In this document: positions 10,946 through 19,779 of the stretch, one piece after another | Layout of the letters: each line of letters opens with the position of its first letter | Numbering within the stretch: position 1 is the stretch's first letter | NCBI GenBank assembly: GCA_030323885.1 | Contig: CM059196.1 | Location: 40,748,535-40,812,534, forward strand | DNA: 64,000 bases | Direction: 5' to 3' | DNA from: Branchipolynoe longqiensis | Taxonomy: Eukaryota; Annelida; Polychaeta; Phyllodocida; Polynoidae | Position numbers and translations under genes: made by a program | The notes under the pieces: model-generated | The model's input: only the letters and a program-made list of their open reading frames with translations | The model's database searches: none | Told to the model about the DNA's origin: nothing

Positions 10946-11006
10946 AAAGTTGTATAATCCGATGAACAGTGATGAAAGCATCACATTCTCAAAGCCAAAC
11001 CACTTA

Positions 11007-11850
11007 AGCCCCCAGTCACACATACCCGGATCAGGGGCTGGACAAGCCCCGGACCACCATCCGGGGTGGTCCAGGGCGATCCGGGGTGATCCGTGGCTCG
11101 TCCTTGGCTCGTCTGTGCCGGCACCCCCCGATCCGGCCTGATCCGTGGCTCGTCCGGCACCGTCTGGGCTCGGCCCCGGATGTTTTAAAATGTTTAAAAC
11201 ATGCGGGGCGGTCTGGGGGATTTTGCGATCCGGGCTCAATCCGGCCTGGTCCGGCCTGATCCGGGGGTGGTCCGGGGGTGGTCCGGGGGTGGTCCGGGGT
11301 GATCCGGCTATTCCGGGGGTGGTCCGGGGTGGACCGGGCCTGTCCGGGGGGTGGTCTGGGGTAATTTTGAGCCATGGTTTGACCCGGACCATCCCCGGAC
11401 CATCCCCAGACTGTCCCGGACTACCCCTGGCCTAGCCACGGACCACTCCCGGACAGCCGGGGGTGGTCCGGGGGATGTCCGGGATAGTCCGGGGGATGTC
11501 CGGGATAGTCCGGGGGGTGGTCCGGGATAGTCCGGGGGTGGTCCGGGGCAGTTCGGGGGTGGTCCGGCCTCATCCGGGTTAGTCAGGGGCCAGTCCAGCC
11601 CAGTCCAGGCTCGTCCATGGCCATTTAGGGGGCAGTCCGGGGGTGGTACAGGGCGGTCCGGGGCAGTCGGGGGCGGTCCGGCCTTTGGTCCAGGGCTCGT
11701 CCGGGGCTAGTCCGGGAAAGTGTGACTGGGACGCAAAAATCGACGAAAACAGTGATTTTATCCATGGCGGTCCGGGACAGTCCGGGCCGTTGGTCCATGG
11801 GTGGTCCGGCTCAAAATCCGGGGCTTGTCCGGCTATGTGTGACTGGGGCT
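11007..11850. mobile_element. TIR element M-D, 844 bp, GTCCGGGG-word interior, TTA duplication
   Basis: The ends are AGCCCCCAGTCACACAT and ATGTGTGACTGGGGCT, bordered by TTA at 11004-11006 and 11851-11853. The inside is a dense set of GTCCGGGG, GATCCGG and GGTGGTCC words with reverse-complement words near both ends and in the middle. A palindrome ATGTTTTAAA...TTTAAAACAT sits at 11180-11204. The long frames on both strands are artefacts of word composition. Non-autonomous. Confidence 0.85.
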
Positions 11851-12106
11851 TTACCTAGTTTGGATCCTCTGTATGCAACTTAGATACTAGCGGACTTATT
11901 AAGTATGTGTTACTGCATAGAAGGGCCCACTAAGTCCATTTAATATAACCGCTTACTGCTGAAGTCTATGGTGTCAGCATTTTGAAGTACATGCCACATT
12001 TAATTTGGCATGTTTTCACTTCAAATATATACAAAATTAACCATTTTTAATCAAAGTTACTTCAAATTAAGGCCAATTATGTGTATTATAATGTATTATA
12101 ATAATA

Positions 12107-12359
12107 TAAAGGAACGGAGCAATTCCAATATTGATATCATATTCATTGTACGATTATTTGCGTGTATTCGGGATTCACGCACCCACCCCTTTATATGCGT
12201 GCGATTGGGGCGCCAAATGTTTGGTGTTGAAATGACTCAAACCACTGTCACTTCGCTCGCATTTTTCTTTTTGGTAGGGCATATTAGTCCCAGCCAGAGA
12301 ACTAATAAAGAACTCAGCCCAACTCTGCTTTGTCTAACCTTATTTATTGCCTAGTGGTT
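12107..12359. mobile_element. 253-bp insert with 10-bp TATAATAATA duplication
   Basis: TATAATAATA occurs at 12097-12106 and 12360-12369 around a segment that interrupts MITE-A. The segment contains GGGGCGCCAAATGTTTGG and ends near CTTATTTATTGCC. AT-rich duplications can be fortuitous, but the interruption of MITE-A at this point supports insertion. Class unknown; a solo LTR is one possibility. Confidence 0.5.
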
Positions 12360-12429
12360 TATAATAATAAATCTGAGTATATGTGTCTAAAGAATGGCAG
12401 AAACTCAAAATCATCGGAGTAGCCCCCGT

Positions 12430-12900
12430 TTTATTTACTGCCTCTCAGCCCTATTGAATGTGTGTCGATCTTAGCATTACGTCATTCATAGCTCATATCC
12501 TAGATTCATGCATGCTTCAAACCCCCATAGGGAGAAATAATTTCTTCATATATATGCACATAATCATATGCATATATATATTTGAACCAATTATAATACT
12601 TATATATATGTATATATGAAGGATATATATACTGCTGTATAATTTCTTATCGGAATATAAATAATGGACGGTTCTGGTTCAACACACTTCTCTGTTTGAT
12701 AACATACTTTCTGTATGCGAAACTACAGATGGCATGTTATTTTCACCCTCCTCTGTATTCATTCATATCTAACCCAGCTGTCACTTGCCTCAGAATTCTT
12801 ATTGTTGTTACGCCTTAAATGCAACCTGAAGAGATGCAATGTCGACACTACAACCTGGGAAAACAGTGGCTAAGGACAGGAGTTCATGACGTGTTTCTAT
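12430..12900. other. AT-rich, no gene recognised
   Basis: Short TATA-type microsatellite runs around 12545-12640 and otherwise unassigned sequence. Confidence 0.4.
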
Positions 12901-12905
12901 TCATA

Positions 12906-13121
12906 AAGGCACAACACAGATTTGAACTGATCGTATATTTCAAGCTAAACAAAAGTGTCAGCAGAGAAAAGATCATCTCCTTCATCTATCAGACTCTCTG
13001 AAAGCAGCTACATATGCATGTTCAACCTGCCACCGCTCATTCAGAGCACAAATTGGACTCATCAGTCATTGATGAGTGCAGAATAAATGATGAGTTGCTG
13101 TCATCGTCGCCAGTGATGGAC
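12906..13121 (+). repeat. Dispersed repeat X, copy 1
   Basis: Reads GATCGTATATTTCAAGCTAA, AAGTGTCAGCAGA, CAGACTCTCTGA, GAGCACAAATTGGACTCATC, AAATGATGAGTTGCTGTCATC. The same order appears in reverse at 50147-50362 (about 75 to 80 percent identity by eye), and its end word recurs at 63709-63746. No protein similarity recognised; element class unknown. Confidence 0.65.
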
Positions 13122-13249
13122 ATCCAAGATATATATATATATATATTTAATCGTTCTGTTCCTCTAGTTCTATTAATATACCATGGATTCCCTACTCCTG
13201 CTGCTGGCCGCCGCCACGTCTCTTTCTCGTAGCCATTCCACGTTTTCGT

Positions 13250-13960
13250 TAATATAATCACGCTCAAGTGCCGACAGCCTAGGTACTAATGTTCATGGGC
13301 TCTACCCCTGCGTATCGTTTGTGTATTAATTACCATTACTCCTACGCTTCCATTACTAAGGTCTTCGGTGTACTCTGCCGCTGCTGTCACTTATAAACAC
13401 TCAAGATATTTCCTATTATTGTTATTGTTTGTATTTAGAAGGCGGTTACTAGCCCCAAGGAGAGGGTCAGGCTACATACTGTGATGTCTACATTACTCCC
13501 TCGTCTGTGCAGAAGGCCAATGGTAATAGGTATAATAATGAACCATCATTAGGGAGTTGACCATGATGGTTAGTGTAATAAGGGACCTGTTCATACAGGG
13601 TAAGGAATGCAAGGAACGTCTCAATCAAATTTTAAGAGCTCACAACTTTATTTCTGTTCCTATCAACACCATCTACTCTCTTCAAATGTCAATGGCATGA
13701 ATAAATATTTCCCCTCCATTTCCTTTATAGTCAAGATACTCCCAATTACTGTATTTAAAGCCATATTATCATCTAAAAGATCAGAGCGCCAATGAAACAC
13801 ATTTGTTGGGTCTGGGCCCGATGGCTCAGACCTTCTACGTTGCTAGGAGAGTAACCCAGAAGAAAGCGTGTTACAGTGGCGAGTTACAGCAGCACACCCT
13901 TCCCTGCATTTGATGGCCAATGCGGGTCCGTCTTGGCGAGCAGCCCACATTTCCATATGC
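13250..13960. other. No gene recognised
   Basis: Unassigned sequence with small open frames only. A short (TA)n lies just before it at 13128-13145. Confidence 0.4.
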
Positions 13961-13965
<5 letters not shown>

Positions 13966-13995
<30 letters not shown>

Positions 13996-14042
13996 TGTAT
14001 GTATGTATGTATGGATGGATGGATGTATGTATGTATGTATGC
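13966..14042. repeat. (ATGT)n / (ATGG)n tetranucleotide microsatellite
   Basis: Uninterrupted TATG units switching to GATG and back. Frames of alternating Tyr, Val, Cys and Met on the plus strand or Ile, His, Thr and Tyr on the minus strand come from this repeat. Confidence 0.95.
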
Positions 14043-14125
14043 TTGGTTGGTATTATAGTTTCTACCATCTGACACACGCCACATATCCGGTTACATGTTC
14101 CGACAATTCCCCACACTCCTGTCAA

Positions 14126-14575
14126 AGACCACCCATCATCTCACCCACTCACCCACTCACCCACTCACCCACTCATCTACTCACTCACCCACTCACCCAC
14201 TCACTCGCTCACCCACTCACCCACTCACCCATACACGCACCCATACAATCACCCATACACCCACCCACCCTCTCACTCACTCACTCACTCACTCACTCAC
14301 TCACTCACCCACTCACCCACCATCTCACCCACTCACCCACCATCTCACCCACTCACCCACTCACCCACTCACTCGCTCACCCACTCACTCACTCACCCAT
14401 ACACGCACCCATACACGCACCCATACACCCACCGACCCTCTCACTCACTCACTCACTCACTCACTCATCCACCATCTCACCCACTCACCCACTCATCCAC
14501 TCACCCACTCCCACTCACTCACTCACTCACCCCCTCACCCGCTCATCCACTCACCCACCCACCCACCCACCCTCT
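14126..14575. repeat. C-rich (CACTCACC)n minisatellite
   Basis: CCCACTCA octamers with ATACACGCA variants run for about 450 bases on the plus strand, giving Thr-His-Pro-Leu frames that are not genes. Strong C over G skew on this strand. Confidence 0.95.
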
Positions 14576-14714
14576 CCATTTCGTGCCCGGCTACGCGGGG
14601 GAGAGCGGTCCTCACCCGGAAGCAGTAACGATTCAATAAGGAAGGTCATTGGGGCGCCATCTCCATGTAATATCTACCGTGCCGGAACCCGTGTCCTGCA
14701 CGGCCCGCTGCCCG

Positions 14715-15830
14715 ACGTCGACGCCAGGTGGGGCGGCAGGGTGGGACGGGGTGAGATAATAGGGGGGCGGCAGGGTAGGGCGGCGGGGTGGGACGGGGTG
14801 AGATGGTAGGGGGGCAGCAGTATGGGGTGGTGGGATGGGACTGTGTGAGATGGTAGGGGGGCGGCAGGGTGGGGCAGCAGGGTGGGACGGGGTGAGATGG
14901 TAGTGGCGGCAGGGTGGGGCAGCGGGGTGGGACGGGGTGAGATGGTAGGGGAGCAGCAGGGTGGGGCGGCGGGGTGGGATGGGGTGAAATGGTAGGCGGG
15001 CGGTAGGGTGGGGCAGCAGGGTGGCAGGGTGAGATGGTAGGGGGTGGCGGGGTGAGGCGGCGGGGTGGGGTGGGGTGAGATGGTAGGGGGGATGGCAGCA
15101 TGGGGCAGAAGGGTGGGACGGGGTGAGACAGTAGGGGGTGGCAGGGTGGGGCGGCAGGGTGGGACGGTCTGAGATGGTAGGGGGGGCAGCAGGGTGGGGC
15201 GGCGGGGTGGGATGGGGTGAGATTGTAGGGGCGGCGGCAGGGTGGTGTGGTGGGGTGGGACGGGGTGAGATGGTAGGGGGGCGGCAAGGTGGGGCGGCGG
15301 TGTGGGACGGGGTGAGATGCAGCGGGGTGGGGGCAGTGTATGGGTGTATTTGGTCAGTAGGGAGGCGTAAGGGTGGTGGTGGGCGGTAGGGAGGTGGTGT
15401 GATGTGGTAGGGAGGTGGTGTCAGGTGGTAGGGAGGTGGCAGAGTTGGGTGGTATAGCGGTGGTGTCAGGTGGTAAGGAGGCGGTGTGAGGTGGTGTGAG
15501 GCGGTAGGGAGGTGGCAGACTTGGGTGGTGTAAGGCTAAGGAGGCGGTGGAGTAGGGTGGTGTAAGGGCGGCTTGGGTCAGCAGGGAGGCATTACACCAC
15601 CCTTGGGTAAGGGTTGTGTAAGGCAGTAGGGAGGTGGCAGAGTAGGGGAGCATAATGGTTGTGTGGGGTAATAGAGATGCGGTGGTGTGGGGTGGCGTAA
15701 GGGCGGCATGGGGCGGCATGGTGGCGGCAGAGAACAGTAGGAGTGTTGTAGTAGAGTGGGGGTGGGTGGGCGGGGTGGTGTGGGATGGGTTAGTGTGGGT
15801 AGAGTGGGGTGGGGTGGGTTAGAGGACAGG
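14715..15830. repeat. G-rich minisatellite, unit about 47 bp, then degenerate GGTGG repeats
   Basis: The anchor word GTGAGATGGTAG recurs every 45 to 47 bases (about 14753, 14800, 14847, 14894, 14939, 14986 and on to about 15313) with GGCAGGGTGGGGCGGCGGGG between. From about 15350 to 15830 it decays into GTAGGGAGGTGGTG words. Proline-rich minus-strand frames (14646-15287, 15354-15719) are shadows. Multiple G runs could allow G-quadruplexes. Confidence 0.9.
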
Positions 15831-16342
15831 GGCTTCTACAAGAATCAGTTGGCAGGCGCAGTGGACAGGGTGCATTTCCTGCTCACCCCGTGGCACGATT
15901 CAGGAAGCCACAGGGTCGCGTCTAACTGGTGGTCCGCTCCATTGGGCTGTCGTCAGCTGACGAACGCACCGGATGTCCGCCATTTGCATCGGCGTCCCAC
16001 GTGGTTGGAATTTGAAAAAGAGGCTGGCTGCTGCGATTTTTGCTGGTTTGTGTACAATACTGAGGCTAACTGAACATGCTAATGAATATGCCGTTTGAAC
16101 TATAGGTGTGTGTTTGTAGAACGTCGATGATTGTGGGCTACCGGAACGAATCAAAATCAGAGGCTGAACAACGCAAGAGTATTTAATTTTTCCCATGACA
16201 GTGCCTAACTATATCACCTAACATCAGAGGTCTGGCGGTGGAAGCATTCTTCAAATAAGACAGTTCTGTGATCAGTGCGTATTCAAACGTGTATTTGGTT
16301 GCTTTATAGGTTTCATTTCCGGTTTGGTCAGGTTTTATTGTT
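15831..16342. other. No gene recognised
   Basis: Balanced composition, with an open frame ending at 16073 that merges into the upstream G-rich array. No domain or splice structure that I can support. Confidence 0.35.
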
Positions 16343-17054
16343 CGGAGATGACTTGTAGTGTTCATCTGGCATATCGGGTATAGTGGGTTAGAAACACCAC
16401 AACCTGATGAATGACATGTAGTGTACGTCTGGCATAATGGGTATAGTGAGGTAGAAACTCCACAACTTGAGGAATGACATGTAGTGTATGTCTGGCATAA
16501 TGGGTATAGCGAGTTAGAAACACCACAACCTGATGAATGACATGTAGTGTACGTCTGGCATAATGGGTATAGCTAGTTAGAAACTCCACAACCTGATGAA
16601 TGACATGTAGTGTACGTCTGGCATAATGGGTATATCGAGTTAGAAACTCCACAACTTGAGGAATGACATGTAGTGTACGTATGGCATAATGGATTTAGCG
16701 AGTTAGAAACTACACAGCTTGAGGAATGACATGTAGTGTACGTATGGCATAATGGATTTAGCGAGTTAGAAACTCCACAACCTGATGAATGACATGTAGT
16801 GTACGTCTGGCATAATGGGTACAGTGAGTTCGAAACTCCACAACTTGAGGAATGACATGTAGTGTACATCTGGCATAATGGGTATAGCGAGTTAGAAGCT
16901 CCACAACTTGAGGAATGACATGTAGTGTACATCTGGCATAATGGGTATAGCGAGTTAGAAACACCACAACTTGAGGAATGACATGTAGTGTACGTCTGGC
17001 ATAATGGGTATATCGAGTTAGAAACAACACAACCTGATGAATGACATGCAGTGT
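16343..17054. repeat. 63-bp minisatellite, left segment (about 11 units)
   Basis: The unit contains GAATGACATGTAGTGTACG, TCTGGCATAATGGGTATAG and GAGTTAGAAACTCCACAAC and is 63 bases long, so minus-strand frames stay open with a 21-residue period (16573-17091, 16758-17069). Units here are nearly identical. The array stops at a LINE insertion and continues at 17682. Confidence 0.95.
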
Positions 17055-17681
17055 CATCATCATCATCATGCTGTCGGTCGTGATGCGACAAAGACTGCTT
17101 TCATTACTTGACTGCCGCTCTCCATTTAGCTCTCTGCTGTGAGAGTTGCGTCCATGAGTCGGTCTTAATGTCTCAGCTTCAGATTTCTCTTGATGGTATC
17201 CCTGAACCGGAGACGGGGGCGCCCTCTTTTTCTGTAGCCAGAAGACAGTTGAGAATAGAGGATCTGCTTGGGTAGCCTGTCTGATGACATCCTCATGAGG
17301 TGTCTAGTCCACCGGAGATTCTTTTTGATCCCATCCGTTCGAGACATTTCATGACAGCTGCCTGCAAAAGTATTGAAGTGCTGCTGGCTTTTGCAAGTTA
17401 CCAGCGGCACTCTCTCGGGGAGCAAATAGAGGTTTCACACCGGCAAGAACATGTCAGGACAGGCGCAAAACTAGTTGTCCCTGCAGTGGCTGGTCGGGAG
17501 ATGTTGGGAGTTCCATACATCAACCACCCTTAATGCTGCCACAGTGACATTGTTTTCTGTTTAGGGTTTGCTCCCTTGGCCTTCGGTTCTGTCAAGGACC
17601 TGTACCACAAGGCAGTGGTTTACAACTCTGCAAGCCAGGGGCGTCAAACTCCCTGAGGTATTGCTATACCTGCAATACCTG
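17055..17681 (-). mobile_element. Short LINE derivative (LINE-2s) with most of the reverse transcriptase deleted
   Basis: Inserted in the 63-bp array with CATGCAGTGT (17045-17054) and CATGTAGTGT (17682-17691) as a 10-bp target duplication with one mismatch. On the minus strand the 5' leader (frame LPERVPLVTCKSQQHFNTFAG, here quoted only in part: LPERVPLVTCKSQ) joins directly to the C-terminal segment HLMRMSSDRLPKQ...YRKRGRPRLRF, ending in (ATG)n. The same two ends flank the longer copy at 20127-21816, so this is an internally deleted, non-autonomous form. The frame 17165-17425 spans the junction. Confidence 0.85.
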
Positions 17682-18552
17682 CATGTAGTGTATGTCTGGC
17701 ATAATGGGTATATCGAGTTAGAAACTCCACAACTTGAGGAATGACATGTAGTGTACGTCTGGCATAATGGGTATAGCGAGTTAGAAACTCCACAACTTGA
17801 GGAATGACATGTAGTGTACATCTGGCATAATGGGTATAGCTAGTTAGAAACTCCACAACCTGATGAATGACATGTAGTGTACGGCTGGCATAATGGGTAT
17901 AGCGAGTTAGAAACACCACAACTTGATGAATGACATGTAGTGTACGTCTGGCATAATGGGTATAGCTAGTTAGAAACTCCACAACTTGACGAATGACATG
18001 TAGTGTACATCTGGCATAATGGGTATGGCTAGTTAGAAACTCCACAACCTGATGAATGACATGTAGTGTACGTCTGGCATAATGGGTATAGCGAGTTAGA
18101 AACTCGACAACTTGAGGAATGACATGTAGTATGCACCATGCATAACGAGTATAGTACGTTAGAAACACTACAGCCTCGATGTTGACTCGGAGTGTGCGCT
18201 CAGCATAAAGGCTATAGTCAGGTAGAAACACCACAACCTGAGCAAGGACTTGTAGTGTGCGCCTAACATAACGGATATAGTGAGTCGGAAATTCCGCAAC
18301 CTGAAGGATGACTTATAGTGTGCACTAAGCATAACGGGTATCCTGATTTAGAAACATCACAACCTCAGTGGTGACTTGTAGTGTGCGCTCATCATAGTGG
18401 GAATAGTGAGTTAGGAACTCTACAACCTCGGTGGTGACTCGTACTGTGCGCTTGGCATAACAGGTATTGTCAGTTAGAAAAACCACAACCTGAGTGTTGA
18501 CTTGTAGTGTGCGCTCGGCATAATTGGTATGGTGGTTAGAAACAGCACAATC
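17682..18552. repeat. 63-bp minisatellite, middle segment, diverging rightwards
   Basis: Continues the array after the LINE insertion. Units to about 18120 match the left segment; from 18120 on they drift (GTGTGCGCTCAGCATAA variants), as expected at an old array edge not homogenised by unequal exchange. Confidence 0.95.
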
Positions 18553-18554
18553 TA

Positions 18555-19120
18555 AAGGTCCAGTCAGACCTTACCGGACACCACCGGGCAAACAAATTGT
18601 CTAGTCCGGTGGTGTTCAGTGTCGAACTGTTGCAACGGCCGCCGGATGAAATGGACGCTAAACGGATGCTAAACGGATGCTAAACGGACACTAAATGGAC
18701 ATTAATGAATAGTCAATGGACGAGAACCAGACTAGAACTTGACGGCAACCAAATGTCAAATGGACGGACCGGACGCCAAACGGACACCAACCGGACTGTT
18801 CACGGATGCACCAAAAACCAATGGACCGAATTCCCACAGCACCGTCAACGGACTCTTCAGGATACAAACCGGACACCTAACGGATCAGTAACAGACATGA
18901 AACAGATGAAACAGACTTAAAATGGACACCAACCGTACACTTCAGTCTGGTACAAGTTTTGTGCATGTTCAAAACTTGTACCGGACACCACCAGACACCA
19001 CCGGACAGATAACGGACACGCCGGATGCCAACCATATATAAACCATACATTGCCGTATTTCACCAGACAGTGTCCATTTTCTATCCGGTTCCTCAATCCA
19101 GTGAGGTCTGACTGGGGCTT
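18555..19120. mobile_element. TIR element M-E, ACGGACACC-word interior
   Basis: The left end AAGGTCCAGTCAGACCTTAC and the right end GAGGTCTGACTGGGGCTT are inverted repeats; the array resumes on both sides. The interior consists of GGACACCA / AACGGAC words. A 34-base palindrome at 18949-18982 has arms GGTACAAGTTTTG and CAAAACTTGTACC. Flanks CTA (18552-18554) and TTAG (19120-19123) are compatible with a 3-bp target duplication, but the exact border is ambiguous. Confidence 0.8.
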
Positions 19121-19272
19121 TAGAGATTACTTGTAGTATGTGTTTAGCATAATGGGAATTGTAAATTTGAAACACCACAGCCGAGCAGTGACTTCTAGTT
19201 TGCGCCTGACATAATGGGTGCAAACTCTACAACCTCGGGGGTAACTTGTAGTGTGCGCTCAGTATAACGGGC
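19121..19272. repeat. 63-bp minisatellite, right-hand degenerate segment
   Basis: Two to three diverged units (ACTTGTAGTATGTG, CATAATGGGAATTG, GTAACTTGTAGTGTGCGC) continue the array beyond the TIR element. Confidence 0.8.
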
Positions 19273-19339
19273 GGCCTGCACCATAATCCACAACGTGCCC
19301 TCTCTGCCCGACCCCTCCCCCCCCCCTACGACTATGTTC

Positions 19340-19555
19340 GCTCCTGCTGCACCCTGCCCTCTCACCCTGCAAACTGCACCCTGCCCTCTCACCCTGCAAA
19401 TTGCACCCTGCCCTCTCACCATACAAACTGCACCCTGTCCTCTCACCCTGAAAACTGCACCCTGTCCTCCCACCCTGCAAACTGCACCTTGCCTCTCACC
19501 CTGCAAACTCCACCATGCCCTTTCACCCTGCCCTTTCACCCTGCAAACTGCATAT
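19340..19555. repeat. 27-bp minisatellite, CACCCTGCCCTCT unit
   Basis: The unit CACCCTGCCCTCTCACCCTG plus CAAACTG repeats about eight times. Frames on both strands are periodic and not coding. Confidence 0.9.
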
Positions 19556-19779
19556 TGTAGAATACTAGCAGAGAAACGGTGAGATTTATGTCCATGCAGA
19601 GACAGATAAAACAGCTGGAGAAGAGGGAGCGAGGTGTTGCTCATTTAGCGGCTTGGTGCAGCTAACAGGAGGTGTCGTATTGAATCTGTGGATGTAGCAG
19701 CAGACGGCGAACAACCCATCACCTAGCGCATTCATTTGTGGTTACTAGGCAGTAGGAGTTGTTTGTACGGGTAACATAA

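Larger units (their letters stand above)
10948..12425. mobile_element. MITE-A copy carrying two insertions
   Basis: It starts TTAAAGTTGTATAATCCGATG and ends AACTCAAAATCATCGGAG, the two ends of MITE-A. The interior is split by a TIR element at 11007-11850 and by another insert at 12107-12359. With both removed, the remaining pieces read in MITE-A order. Confidence 0.75.

Noticed and set aside
10814..11435. Pro/Gly/Arg-rich frames on both strands
   Set aside because: They lie in the reiterated GTCCGGGG words of TIR element M-D.
13868..14809. 313-codon plus-strand frame rich in Thr, His, Pro and Leu
   Set aside because: It runs through a tetranucleotide microsatellite and a CACTCACC array; periodic composition explains it.
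14646..15287. 213-codon proline/histidine-rich minus-strand frame
   Set aside because: Shadow of the G-rich 47-bp minisatellite.
16573..18234. Long minus-strand frames with a repeated YTTCHSSSCGVSNSLYPLCQ-like unit
   Set aside because: The unit is 63 bases, so any stop-free frame stays open; several frames are open together and the array is split by transposons.
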